Assembly (NCBI RefSeq): GCF_000002985.6 | Contig: NC_003284.9 | Span: 10,602,001 to 10,666,000, forward strand | From: Caenorhabditis elegans | Taxonomy: Eukaryota; Nematoda; Chromadorea; Rhabditida; Rhabditidae | Direction: 5' to 3' | Length of the DNA: 64,000 bases | Shown here: positions 13,101 to 24,604 of the stretch, piece after piece | How the letters are laid out: each line of letters starts with the position of its first letter | How positions within the stretch are numbered: position 1 is the first letter of the stretch | Notes under the pieces: model-generated | Seen by the model: only the letters and a program-made list of their open reading frames with translations | What the model was told of the DNA's origin: nothing | Databases searched by the model: none | Translations under genes and position numbers: made by a program

Positions 13101-16100
13101 AACTAAAACAACCAAATATTTAACAAAGTCAATAACTTTTGTTGACATGACAAGGTCATTTCAATTATACTTTCCGTAAATTGTTTCCCGGCCCGCTTAC
13201 CTGCTTGCCGTTCAAAAAAATTCGCTAATAGTTGCCGCCTTAAAAAATTCATTTAAAGAACATTCCGGCAGGAAAAATTTAAATCACAAATAATCATAAA
13301 ATCTGCCTACACTGTCCTTTCAAGAGTTTCGAGGATGAACTAAAGTTCAGAATGTTGCAGTGTAACGTACTAAGCGGGTGAATTTACATGAATAGTAGTT
13401 TCTAAATTTGCATACATTTCAAAATAGAAGAAGAGGAAAAGACTAGACCAACCAGTTGGTCATGGGCTTACACGCAATGAATTTTTGGTTTCATTTGTCC
13501 ATTTGGGCTCATGTTACACAAAAAACATTTTGGAGAACATTGAATTAACAGAATTTATTTTTCAAAAACGGTTCCCCTAAAACCTTAGCATTCAGGAATC
13601 GGATAACAATTAAAAAACCTTTTCCTAATTTCGACTGGTTTGCAAATAATTCTTAAAAGTATCGTTTGAGAAACACGTTCGAAAAAAAAATGCAACTGAC
13701 AGAAATGAAAATATTCAGAGCATTGAACTGATTAATGTGTCATATTCAGAATTTTCTGAAAATTACTTTGAAATGTATTATTCAAAAGTACATTCAAGTG
13801 TTTTTTTATTGCTATATCCGGTGTATAAAAATAATTAATTTTCAATCTGATGTGATACCGCTCACGACAATAATCTTCTAAAACGGAAAATGTCTGTATT
13901 TGCATATTTGGCACCGTAGAGGGCGAACAACGAAAAACGAGAAAATAGATCAGCTCCGCGCACAGGGAAATCAACAAAAATTGGTCAGTATAAAAGTTAG
14001 AGAAGCAGAGAGAAAGTGAAACTCCCAAGTCGGGAAAAGACAATAGTCGGGGGAGCTTCTATCAAATAGGGAATGCACACCGGACAACACTGAGGCAACA
14101 CAAGGAGAGCATTAGAAGGGAGAAGCCCCCATTCCCTCTCTCTCTCTCTATCGTTTGTTCACTCTTTCTCTCTCTCTCTCGATTAGAAAGAAAGCTATTT
14201 CTCTCTGGGAGAGCCTGAGTCTAAAGCAAAACGATTAAATTGAACTCCAATTAATTCTGCACTTGCAAGTGTTCTTGGTAAAAGCTGTTGGGTAACTAAA
14301 TTAAAGTGACGCTGAATTGGAATATTCTATGAAGAAATCAGAAAAAAAAACCGAAATATCAACTGAAAATACATTGTTTTCTGTACCTTGTCATTTTTGT
14401 TCGTTTTTTTTGTTACACTTGGCAAGATACAAAAACCTGTTTTCACTTAACAATCACGTGTCAAAAAAGTGAGAACAAATTGTTAGAATAAATCAGTATT
14501 TCATTTTCTTGAAATTATATTGAAGAGAATGCACAGAGATAAATTGGATTTGTTATACAAATTTTTTACGAAAGGCAATTCGTTGCTATGTTTGAACTTT
14601 ACCTTGGCAATGCTTTATTTTGCTTCAAGAAAAAGTAACATTTAATTATATTCACCGATAGTGTTAAACTAGAGTGTGGATTTTTGCAAATCGCTTCGAA
14701 CCTACATATTTCTGATTTCATGTTGTTCTAAAGTTAGAGTTTTCAATGCATAGGTCTGACTTTGTTCAACGTGTTGATAAAACTAACAGTCCACTGATAT
14801 AATTGATTGTATTGAAAAGGAACAGCAGTTCAACAATTTTGGTTTGAAAAACTATATCCGACCGAAATCGATTCCTCGGGAGTTTTTTTCCAAATACGAA
14901 AACAAAGCAACTAAAACCGAACACCGAAAAACAAATATACCTGCTCTGGCTGCCACGGAAAGTCGAGCTGTCACTGTTCGGCGGTCGAAATGTGTCAAAT
15001 GTTGGACGGAACATCTAAAATCAGTAAAGAAATTTAAGAAACCGGGGGAGTAAATAAGAGGTTGACAAGAGCATAGTTATGTTTTAGTTTTTGTTAGTCA
15101 TGTTATTCGTTAAAATGGGATTAGGGCATTCAAAATTAGTAATTTGGCGGATTATAAATAATTTCTTAGAGTTGTCATTCATACCTGTACTGAATCAGGA
15201 GTTCTTGGGCTGACCTAAAAATTGTTTAAGTACATTGTTAAGTCGAATACAGTATTTTCTCTGTTTGTGCAATATGAAACATTAAATTCAAAAAATATTT
15301 GAGACGGGTTGTTATTTAAAACTGTTTCCAAAAGTTTTTCTGCGTTCGAAATCACTCGTTTTTTATCAGGAATTCTAGATATTTAACTTCCTGAAAATTG
15401 TGAATTATTGTAAAAAATGATCGAGATTTGTCATGTTTTGAAAAATAATGAGAAATTCTAAAAGAAAATCGAAGAAGCGCATTGAAAATTATCAAATTCT
15501 TTACTAAAAGAGACTACTAAACTGATTTTTGAAAATGCATTTGAGTTCAATACAACTGGATACCCATCCAACTTAATACGCATATCAAATGAGAACACAC
15601 GAAATTGTCAAATTAGAAATTAACGTAAAAAGTTAATAAAAAAACTAAGAATTGGGAATTTTAAATTTTTTATCCGACTTAATTATAAAAGGCTCTGTTG
15701 AATTTTAATTGAAAGTTTCCGACAAAAAAATAGAGTCTTCGTGTTTAATATTACATTATTCACTGAAATAAGCAAACTTACCTCGAGTATGAGTGGACTT
15801 TTGCTCCGTTCTATTTCTTCGGCTAACTTGCTCGAAATCTCCGATTTCGGACTCGCCACCGGTTGATCGAATACAGGATCTTCTGAAAAGAATGCCATTT
15901 GAGAAAAATGTATTTTTTATTTTATTTCTATTACAAATTTTCCCTAAAACGTCTTTATCAGTGAGCAATCATCGCAGTCATGAAAAACGACGAGAAAATT
16001 GGAGTAGAAAAAGAAAGGACTTGATAACGTTTACGACCGTAAAGTATATGTCAGTGCGGTAAGAACTGAAACATTTTATGCAGCTGGCGGCAAGGGCGAC

Positions 16101-19100
16101 CCAATAGAAAAAACGAAAGGAAAACTGGAAATTAGGAGGAAAAATACGAATATGGAAATTTAGTTGAATACATTTTTAATGAGATTTACTGCTTGACTGG
16201 AAAAAAATTAATCATAAAAAACATAATCCAATTAATTGGGATCATTTTAAGCAAAAATATTACACAAAAAGGAGACTTTGGAAAAATAAAGGGCAATATT
16301 ATTGTTTTATTACAACAAAATTTTTGGATTCAGTTTTGTGATAGATGTAGTATCAGGAAGTCCGTTTGTTGAAAATCTCCAACTTGAGTTTTTAGAATTC
16401 TTAGTAAAATTCAATGATATACATAATCTACTGCAAGCTTGAAAAGGCAGAACAAGAAAGCTGTGCCGCTGCTTTTAAGAATTGAGTATGTGAAATGAGT
16501 ATTTTGGAAATAAACAAATTTGGATATAACACGACATCAAAGCTAGTAAATTTCGTGTGTATACAAAAAGCAAGACAGCGTATTTTGCTTAAAGTTACGA
16601 ATAAAAAAAGTTCCTAAGATATTGTAGGGTTCTAATTATAGAAGACAATAACTAGTATAAAAGAAGATGGAACACATGAAGCTACAAGTGAGCCCCATTC
16701 AAGACGACCGGTATTATTAGAGTACGGAGGGAGAAGGGGTAGAAAAGAGAAAAAGAGCAGCACATAACGAGGGAAATGGGTGGCTTCTCCTTCATATTGA
16801 CAGTATGAGGAAAGAAGGTAAACGAAATAGCACGCTCAACGGTAAGCAGGCCAATTCGACATCAGCTTACCACACCCAAACGTTAACCCGTCGCTGCTCT
16901 TTCCATCACCCCCCGCCACAGGTCGGCCCTCCTACCCACCGGCTCTTGTCAGGGAGTTCCTTTATTTCTCTTCACCTCTTTTTTTCGCGCATTTTTCTTG
17001 CGCAATCGTCTCGCCATTTTACGGTTTGTCTTTCTTTTTCGACTCAATGATCTTCAAACACACTTGGGGTGAAACAGATAATGTGAGACAAGTAGAGCAG
17101 GAACAAAAAAAGTGAGCGGCAAAAATCGCTAGTTATGACATTTTTTCTTGCTCCGCAGACATGTCAAATCTTCGATCAAGAATGGTTAGCGTGAATATAC
17201 TAGAATTTCAAAAAATTTGAACTACACTTTAGTCATTCGAAGAGAATATTTTCAACATTTTGCTGAATATATCCAGTATTTAATTTAAATCAAACAAAAT
17301 TTCTTGCTAGAAAAAACCTCACTGATGAATTTAGTTTTGATCAGTAGAGGTTACAGAAAAGGCATTATTGGGAATTAGCATTGAAACGTTTTTTACTGTT
17401 AATCTGAAAAAAAGTTGTCAAACTATTTTTCTGAAGTTTTGAAGTCTAAGAATAGTCAAAAATGATCTTGCGAGATGTCGACCAACTCATAATTCATTTC
17501 AAAGTTTTATCTAGCTACTGTTTTTAAGTTACGTTTTTTCGGATAAGTGTGTGAAATAGCTAGAAAAAAAATTAGGATAGAATGCCAAAGTGCTTAAATA
17601 TTCGTAAAATTGCTTAATCTGTGAAAATTTTAGTATACATGGCAGTAGAGACAAGTGGTGACCAAGTACAAGTAACAATGAGTTGACCGGATGGCAAGTG
17701 ACACATCATTGTAGGGGGCATGAGAAAAGTAGTGTATTGCGAAACAAGACGAGTGGTGTAAGCGAGTGGTCCACTACAAAAGAATAGCATGACAAAATAA
17801 GGTCCACAGGAAGAGCGTGTTCGAGCTTTACAAAAGTTTCTGAAGCAATGGGGCGCGAGAATGCTCATATTTGTCAACAAGCTTGGCGTTCCATGCTCAG
17901 AAGTAACCTATTTAGAATTTGTTTTCTGTCAGCAAAAATTATTATTTGCGTTACTACTCATGAAATGTAGATTCAGCATTCTGACTTCTTCTTCCATTAG
18001 TACCAATTTTCACAAAATCTAATTGTAAACTCAGCCGATCAAATTACATTGGGCACAGAAGCAGGACATAGAGGAAGACGGGAAAAGAAGGAGCATCCTG
18101 TCTAATCTAAAGAAACAGAGTTCCCTTTTCTTTTCTAACCAAAAAAACAACAACAATACTACAGACATTGACACCGGCTATGTAGTAAGATGAAATCGGA
18201 GGGAAATGAAAGAAGAAAAAAGGGAAGCAACCGAAGAAGAAAAAAAAAGAAGAATGAGAGTCAGCATTACTTGACCCAAGTACTTTCTATAAGTAGCTTA
18301 TTATACAGCACTGAGTATGTAAAAAAAGAAAAACGAGAAGGGAGGTAGGTTATGACTGAATATTTTTGACAGGAATATTATAAATGCTTTAGGTACGTAA
18401 GTTTTAAAAACTAGAATCAACTGAATATACCTTTTTTTACAGCATAATTTTTTTTCATTCATCGCCGAAAAAAACTTTTAGCCATTAGAGTAGCAACTAA
18501 GCTTTGAGGATAGGTGTTAACTGGAATAAAATTTCCTATTTTTCAAATTAGAATTTTCAACCTTCAAAACTTAATTTTGTATTCAGTAAAACTTCATGTG
18601 TTACCTGTCCCCTCAAAACTCAAAAACTTGATTGTATTGAAATATGCAGCTACAGGGTGGGCCATAATTATGCGCACTCGTATTTTTCTTTTTTTTTCAT
18701 TTGTTTTGGAGGTTTTTCACTATTTGAAACAGTAATTTGATTTGTGATTAATTATTTCGAAGAGTTAAAATGTGATTTTAATGTGTTATCAAATATGGAT
18801 ATATTGTAAGTAACCAGTAGGATTCTTCGGATGATTTTTCAAAAATACATATTTGATATATACCGTATTTCTTCTATTAATATGGCCTCCCTATTAGACT
18901 TGCACTCCCTATTAGTATTGCTCCTTGAACACCCTCCGAAAATTAGTATTGCACTCCCTATTAGTGTTGCACTCCCTAATAGTATTGCGTCTACTTTTTT
19001 TTTGGTACAGACCCACCTCACTAATTTTGAGATTTTAACAACATTTTTTGCCTACTTTGCAACAATTTGTGGTAAAATTTTTATGAAATTGAAGTTATTG

Positions 19101-22100
19101 TACCTTTTTGTTGCAATTACAATCAAATTTTCACTTTCACACAAGGTTCGAGTTTTTTCAGAAAAAAAATCAGAAAGCTCAAAGTCAGAAAAATTTTCTG
19201 AAAATTAATATTGCACTCCCTAATAGTCTTGCACTCCCTATTAGTATTGCAAGCGGGAAGACCATCGAACAATAGTATTGCAGTCATATTAATAGAAGAA
19301 ATACGGTATACAATTTTCAAAACTTCGAAACGAGGTTTATATTAGGTCTCCAAATAAGTTCCGGGTCAAAAATCATAACTTTGTTCGCTGTGTATCGATT
19401 TTTATGAAACTTTGGGAATTTATGTTATCAACCATGTTCTTTCATTTGACAATAGTCGCAAAAATTTTTGTACACCTCAAGTGTCCTAACTCGGAGCCAA
19501 TTTTTCCAGGAATTTTTCCTATCTCGCTTCTTTTAACCTTTGAATTGAGGTTTGTGTGCGGATTTTGCTTTGCTTAAAATACATTATTAGAAAACGACAA
19601 AAGTTTAGAAAAAAATCCGTCCAAAAAATTTTTTTTAAATATATAATAATCGTTTTAGTTTGAAATTTGAATCTCGAGAAATATTCAAAAAACTCAAAAA
19701 TTATCCGAAAAAATTATATTTTCTATTAACATTTTGGTGTATCGAAATAAATTGATATGTTTTGTATGTGTAAAAATAGTTCACGCTTGTTTACATCATT
19801 TTTGTAGGGAAAATCTAGAACTTTCGACAAAATTTTTTTTGAACATTTTTTGACGACCAACCAAAAAAAAATTTTTTGGACGGATTTTTTTCTAAAATTT
19901 TGTCGTTTTCTAATAATGTATTTTAAGCAAGGCGAAATCCGCACACAAACCTCAATTCAAAGGTCTTCTTTTAGAAGCGAGATAGGAAAAATGCCTGAAA
20001 AAATTGGCTCCGAGTTAGGACACTTGGGGTGGACAAAAAATTTTGTGACTGATGTCAAATGAAAGATCATTGTTGATAACATGAATTCCCAAAGTTTCAT
20101 AAAAATCGATACACAGAGAACAAAGTTATGATTTTTGACCCGGAACTTATTTGGAGACCTAATAGATTTTTCACTTAAAAAATACATGTAAGAACTGTGA
20201 TTTGATAAGCAAACACATACACAAATCCGGAACCGGAAGATTTTAAAATTAGTATTCTCTTTTCTATTTCATAAAACTTTTATAGTTTTGTGTTTAATCA
20301 CGTTATGAAAAAGATCAATGATCTGAACTTCGTCAAATCTGATTTAGGATATATTTTGGTTGTTCAGCTCGGTTTGTCTGATGTAAATTATTTTTGAAAA
20401 TTCTACTGAAACACCTAACTGATTTTATTTTTTCAGATAACAAAAAAAGCAGAGACAATGCCGTTTCTTCGAGAGTAACACAAAATTAGCAAAACTATTC
20501 AATATTGTCACATGCCGTGTCAATGTCTAGGGAATTGTAAAAATGGGTGTGGACTTGCGAACGTTTATATTCATTGTATACGCGTCGCACCAAATCCATC
20601 ATAAAAATTGGATAGAAAGAATGAAGAACAGGAGGTTGGGTGTCCCCCGTGGTTCTCAGTCCCACACAGAAAGGAAAATGTGCCAGAGCACATTTTCTAA
20701 TTGGTCAACGAGAAGAAGGGCGATTCGTCGTACTACTAACACAAGTCCAGCTGCTTCTCTGACCCAGGGAGAAAAAAGATGGGGGGAAATGGTAAATCTA
20801 GTTAAAACTGGAGTGAAGTGAATAAAATGCGAATAGTCAATAGGGGTCGAGCATTTATAACTGCGAATATGGCATTGAAACCTATTGAATTGGAATAACA
20901 AGTTGGAGAAGCGACGTTTTGCCGGGAGGCGGCAAAGCGGGAAAGGGGAGAGGAACTGGATTTATTCCATTTTTTTCTATTCTTCCAAACTTCCTTTCCC
21001 AAATAAATTATGCCTAAACCTTTTAAAAGTGTATAATTTTATAAATATTGTAGTTTGTAAAAAATTATGATCTAATTATTCTAGATGAGTAGAGAAGATA
21101 CACTTGATTGGATAGTCTCCCATATTTGGATCACGCATGCGTTGTCCTCAAACTAGGGACCGGGAGTTGACGGACGAGGGAAGGGAGATGTGACCTCTTG
21201 GTTTGTCTGCGTCCCGTCTTCCACTCATGCTCTCTTTCAATCCACCATACCAGCTATTACTATCTCTACTCTCGTTTTCTTCCGCGTCTCGTTTACTTGT
21301 GACTTTAGAAGAGGATCTCTCACCCTCCCCACACCCTCTCCGGCATATATCTACAGCGAACGGGAATACGAAGGGAACCGAACACTTGGAGGATTAGAGA
21401 ACCTAACCGCATAAAGCATTAAGAGCGGTTCTGAATCTGTCATCTACACTCGAAGGGCCTTATTGTGGGCAGACAATTTCGAATGAGATTGTGACAATTC
21501 ATCGAAAAGTAGAAGGAACGTTAAAAACAATACATAAAACTTAACATACTGTTTTTCATGTTTTAACATGAACTTTTTTTTTTTGAGAAACTGAGAAATT
21601 ACAAAATATTAGTTTTATAATACTTTACGTATAATTTATTTTACAATTTCGCCTTATTTTCTTTCAAAACTGAGAGCAGCTTCCTTTTTTTGAAAAATAG
21701 AAAAACAAAAGCTGATACTTCAGAAACAATCGTAAACTTTATCAGTACTTTTTTAATGAGTTTCAAACAATAATCATTTTTTTAGGAAAACTTTTGAATC
21801 AACAAATATTCATTAGTTTCGTCAAGTTAATATTTTTCAAGGCTGAATTTTTCCAAATGGTATGAAATTATACCATTCAATTTTTTTTTTGAAATCCAAT
21901 GCCAAACTCAAATGTTGAAATTATATTTGTTTTTAGTTGAAAAGTAATTTTCACAATTTTCAAGCGCAAAATGCTTACCACATGTGAAGAGTTCATTGTC
22001 ATTGATTTCTTTCCCAGTACTATGTGAATGACCCCTGAAAAACATTTTCTTCTTTATTAGTATATGTTGTTCGTAAAATTAAAATAAACAAAATACCATG

Positions 22101-22146
22101 GCCTTATAGTTTTTGAGAAGAATTATGAAATGAACTGAACTCACAT
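4199..22146 (-). CDS. abl-1: Abl non-receptor tyrosine kinase ABL-1 (long isoform, 1224 aa)
   Basis: Coding exons from the start: 22146-22145, 22034-21979, 15882-15782, 15214-15185, 15014-14941, 10758-10599, 10400-10074, 9965-9622, 9045-8950, 8898-8458, 8398-7821, 7537-7310, 7261-7011, 6932-6431, 5415-5258, 4825-4722, 4667-4584, 4337-4199. All phases join and total 3675 nt, 1224 residues, matching worm ABL-1. Order: variable N-terminus (starts MGHSHSTG, a possible N-myristoylation signal); SH3 about 117-185 (ALYDF); SH2 about 194-283 ([14 protein letters not shown]); kinase about 311-560 with glycine loop GGGQYG 318-323, Lys340, gatekeeper Thr384, HRDLAARN 430-437, DFG 450-452 and activation-loop Tyr462; a long basic, serine-rich tail with a proline stretch; and a C-terminal F-actin-binding domain in the last exons. 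Catalytic residues are intact. In cells it should signal to actin and to germline apoptosis and stress pathways. The start codon is split AT|G across the first intron. Confidence 0.96.
11773..11990 (-). CDS. abl-1: Alternative first coding exon of abl-1
   Basis: An open frame on the - strand starts at ATG 11990 and ends at a strong GTAAGT donor (last exon base 11773) with two bases left over. That is exactly the phase needed to enter the exon at 10758 (TT|A = Leu, then EDLVACSS). The unique N-terminus would be 72 residues, basic at first ([18 protein letters not shown]) and then mixed, replacing the first 87 residues of the long form. It has no Met-Gly start, so it would not be N-myristoylated. 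Further in-frame ATGs occur at codons 3, 29 and 41, so the true start could be later. The resulting protein is about 1209 residues. A GC-richer promoter-like block lies just upstream. I infer the exon from phase, donor and openness; transcript data are not visible here. Confidence 0.75.
11991..12280 (-). promoter_or_regulatory. abl-1: Internal abl-1 promoter region (short isoform)
   Basis: This stretch is clearly richer in G and C than the flanking introns and sits directly upstream, on the - strand, of the alternative first exon. The open frame continues through part of it without ATG, as expected of a 5' UTR. I see no TATA box that I would trust. Assignment as promoter is inference from position and composition. 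Confidence 0.45.
14136..14180. repeat. CT microsatellite pair
   Basis: Two runs of CT dinucleotides (14136-14149 and 14166-14180) are separated by a short non-repetitive spacer. They lie in a GC-richer block of an abl-1 intron; read on the - strand they are GA repeats of the GAGA type often found in promoters. Confidence 0.8.
18651..18830. mobile_element. Possible decayed mariner-like end
   Basis: The sequence CAGGGTGGGCCATAATTATG at about 18654 resembles the GGGTGGsCCAwAA-type terminal repeats of Tc1/mariner elements. It is followed by AT-rich DNA with no transposase. I see no matching inverted end nearby, so this is at best a one-ended remnant. It lies directly beside two palindromic elements, which suggests a nested insertion site. 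Confidence 0.3.
18859..19310. mobile_element. Palindromic MITE-like element with TATACCGTATTTC ends
   Basis: The left end begins TATACCGTATTTCTTCTATT and the right end is its reverse complement, ending AATAGAAGAAATACGGTATA, so the terminal inverted repeat is at least 20 bases, with TA at the outer edges. Inside each half are several copies of a short unit close to CACTCCCTATTAGTATTGC, also arranged towards the ends. There is no coding capacity. These are the features of a non-autonomous inverted-repeat DNA element. The family name cannot be given from sequence alone. Confidence 0.8.
19345..20159. mobile_element. 815-bp foldback MITE flanked by TA
   Basis: Two long arms are reverse complements of each other: left about 19345-19640 and right about 19860-20159, around a 200-base AT-rich spacer. 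The outer ends read GGTCTCCAAATAAGTTCCGG and its complement, and each is flanked by TA (19343-19344 and 20160-20161), the target duplication of Tc1/mariner elements. The arms differ by scattered point changes and small indels, so the insertion is not new. No open frame encodes a transposase. The transcript of this abl-1 intron would carry a roughly 300-bp hairpin. Confidence 0.88.
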
Positions 22147-22520
22147 TTTTGTTAAGTCCTACATGGGAGAATGTTTTGATGTTTTCAAAGTTAGAAAAGC
22201 CTGAAAATTATGAAGTTTGGCTTGAATTAAAAAAAAGAAATAAAAAGAAAAAATCGAAGAAGACAAAAAAAAAAGAACATGGAGGAAAAAAGAAAGGACG
22301 CGCAATTGGTGTGAAGGTATGTGTCGAGTACCCGGCTGCCCTCTCTTTTCTCATAACCCATCCAGTGACCAGCAGAGCGCGCTTGCATACTTCTCACTCG
22401 TTGTTCACTGCTTATTACTGCGCACTTGGTTCAACACTAACGCCTATTCGCTAGTCAAACAATAACAACAGTTCCTGTCAGATAAATAGTACTAAGCTAG
22501 AGGAGATTGGAAACGCGGAG
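22145..22520 (-). promoter_or_regulatory. abl-1: abl-1 first exon and upstream promoter region
   Basis: The first exon ends at 22145 with AT|GTGAGT, supplying the first two bases of the start codon. Upstream on the - strand lie an AT-rich, A-run stretch (22.2-22.3 kb) and then a GC-richer block at 22.31-22.48 kb with CT-rich and CGC-containing motifs, which I take as the probable promoter. The 5' end of the exon cannot be placed by eye. Confidence 0.45.
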
Positions 22521-24527
22521 TAGAGACTACAAATACTTTGAACTGATTGAACTTATATGCATACGAAATGAATGGATAATGTTTAAACTGGATATAATTA
22601 GTTTTTAGTTGTTTTACAAAATTGTGGTGATTTAATAATTAAAAAAAAGTTATGCTATTCGGATATTTGTGTATTCGCAAAAACCATAGTTTTAAACCAA
22701 TTAACAAATTGTCAATTACAAATCTAAAATCTAACAATTATTGACAAGACCATACATATTAATAAACAAAAAAGTTTTGCATTGTAAAACCAATCAAAAC
22801 TTGTCGCCGTTCCTTTTTCGCTATGTTTTATACAAATCTGCGATACGAATTCGTATCGGTTGAAAGTGTGGGGATGAAGTGTGAAATGAAACAAAAAGTG
22901 TGATCACAAAGAATGGGACGAGAGGCCAGGAGGTACTCAAAACCCCCGCCAATTTTGTCCCATAAAAATTGGAGCGACGAAAGAGTATGGGAATGCAGTT
23001 TGAAATAGAAAAGTTGAACAATAGGTAGTATTCAGATTGACGCATTTTTTAAATGGAAATCAAAACTAAAAGAATCAAAATTTTGAAGAAACAGTACGGT
23101 ATGCCTCTGAGGGTTGGTTGAGTGAATTCTAACTCATTAGAAAATTGCTGTCCTACTATTTTGAAAACAATAAAAGGGCTCCTTAGACTAAAATATGCTG
23201 AAAAGTACCTATCAAGTTTTAAATAAGTTTAAAAATTTTTGGAGATTTGCATTGTTTCACGGACTATATAATTGTACATGAAGCACTAATTTTAAATTGT
23301 GTGTTTAAGAATAATTTGTTAATTGAGAACAAATTCCATACTTGAAACACTCAATAAGAACGCACTCTAATGCATACAATAATTCTTTAAAAAAACTCCC
23401 AAGTTTTAATAATTGCTGACGAAGATGTTTTGGAAAACGTGATCTCCAAGTAATGAATGCTTGGCAATTACAAATAACTTTTTGAAATCAAAAGATTATA
23501 TGTGGTTGTATTTCTCCATAAAAAAGTGGAATTGTGTGTAGGGTTTTCAAAAGATGAAAATAGGTTTGTTGTTATAACATGCATATGTAATATGACTATG
23601 AAACTGTGCTATTTTGCTAGTGTTAGTGATTTTGATGGTGACAAAGTGTTCTATTTTCGATAATTTTTTTTATTTTTCGTCTTTTCTCCTCGTTTAATTG
23701 TTGGAAATTACACATTTACATATTAAGTCTACTAAAATTCTTTCACATTTACATATTAAGTCTACTAAAATTTCTCCCATCCTATTTTTATTTAAACCAG
23801 TCGTTAAAAAAAATAGCTAAAATAAATCCAAATACGAAAAAAAGTTGAAAGTAAACTTTTGTAGAGTTTTTTGCGTGTCGAAGAACTTTGAAAATAGTAA
23901 AGTTTTGTGAAATGCGCAGAACAAAAACTGAAACTAAATGGGAACACACAAAAACACAAGAGAAGACGAACATCGACAAAAAAGTTGGTAGTAGCTGCTG
24001 GTTGGCGAGGAGAGGATAATATCCCGAACACGCCAATAGAATGAAGAGGGACAAAAAAGAACACAACAAGATGTCGATGCAAAGGACGAATTATTCCTTT
24101 TTTCCTTCCATTTTTGCCATTGCGTTCATTCGAAACAACTTCTGGAAAGGAGATTCCTAACAAAGTCAGGATTGAAAAGAACGACGTAGTACATATCTAG
24201 TGAATTTATTGGTTTTTTAAAATTGCATACACATATACCTTAATTTTTTTTATTATAAAACCCAAAAACGTCGCCTCTCATTTAAATTCTGTTTTCCAGT
24301 TACAATGTTTTTTTTAATTGAAAAAGAGTGAAATTACCGATATTTTAATTTTTGAAAACTTTTTGAAAGTTTTTATTTAAAATTAATTTTTGAGACGCAC
24401 ATCTGTGTGTTATTTTTTCTATTTTTGTATAGTTCATTTTCATCAGTATTTTTTTGTGTAGGGCCGAATAGCAAAACGCAGTTTTTTTCGAGTTGATAAA
24501 AAATATTTTCGAAAAGTATTTTAAAGT
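22521..24527. other. Intergenic DNA between abl-1 and the acyltransferase
   Basis: Both flanking genes are on the - strand, so this is upstream of abl-1 and downstream of the acyltransferase. It is mostly AT-rich. The block 23.80-24.17 kb is GC-richer and could be a distal abl-1 promoter; its open frames have hydrophobic, low-complexity products and no splice logic. It contains the short tandem duplication listed separately. I find no RNA gene. Confidence 0.4.
23711..23776. repeat. 33-bp direct tandem duplication (two copies)
   Basis: The unit beginning CACATTTACATATTAAGTCT occurs twice head to tail, starting at 23711 and 23744, with essentially no divergence over the shared part. This is a recent local duplication in intergenic DNA. 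Confidence 0.85.
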
Positions 24528-24533
24528 TTTTAT
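24528..24533 (-). terminator. Candidate poly(A) signal of the acyltransferase gene
   Basis: TTTATT on the + strand (AATAAA on the - strand) lies about 72 bases past the stop codon, which is within the usual worm 3' UTR range. Other A-rich hexamers nearby make this only the best choice. Confidence 0.45.
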
Positions 24534-24604
24534 TATGAAGACACGTTTTGGTTGTTGTTTTAATTTTCAATATGATTTAATAACAAAAATTACAATGTAC
24601 AAAT

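Larger units (their letters stand above)
10759..14940 (-). other. abl-1: 4.2-kb abl-1 intron with internal first exon and CT repeats
   Basis: Apart from the alternative first exon, this intron is mainly AT-rich filler with poly-A/T runs. A GC-richer block at about 13.86-14.24 kb contains CT microsatellites (14136-14149 and 14166-14180). It also has a - strand GTGAGC donor with last upstream base 13864 or nearby, but the only ATG before that donor is in the wrong phase for the next exon. That block could be a non-coding first exon or promoter. The 12.6-13.1 kb part shows nothing I can name. Confidence 0.5.
15883..21978 (-). other. abl-1: 6.1-kb abl-1 second intron
   Basis: This intron separates the N-terminal exon encoding GHSHSTGKE from the rest of ABL-1. 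It holds two palindromic mobile-element relics (18.86-19.31 and 19.35-20.16 kb) and several islands that stand out by higher GC and CT-rich runs: about 16.66-17.06, 17.63-17.89, 20.62-20.96 and 21.13-21.45 kb. None contains an exon that I can fit into abl-1 with correct phase. The islands are the likely places for regulatory elements or unlisted first exons; the remaining DNA is AT-rich. Confidence 0.5.

Noticed and set aside
13732..14043. 103-codon - strand frame as an abl-1 first exon
   Set aside because: The only ATG before its GTGAGC donor is in the wrong phase for the exon at 10758; at most an untranslated exon.
23788..24163. Two overlapping - strand frames of 93 and 119 codons
   Set aside because: Product is Phe/Leu/Ser low-complexity from CT-rich DNA, with no supported start; probably upstream regulatory DNA of abl-1.
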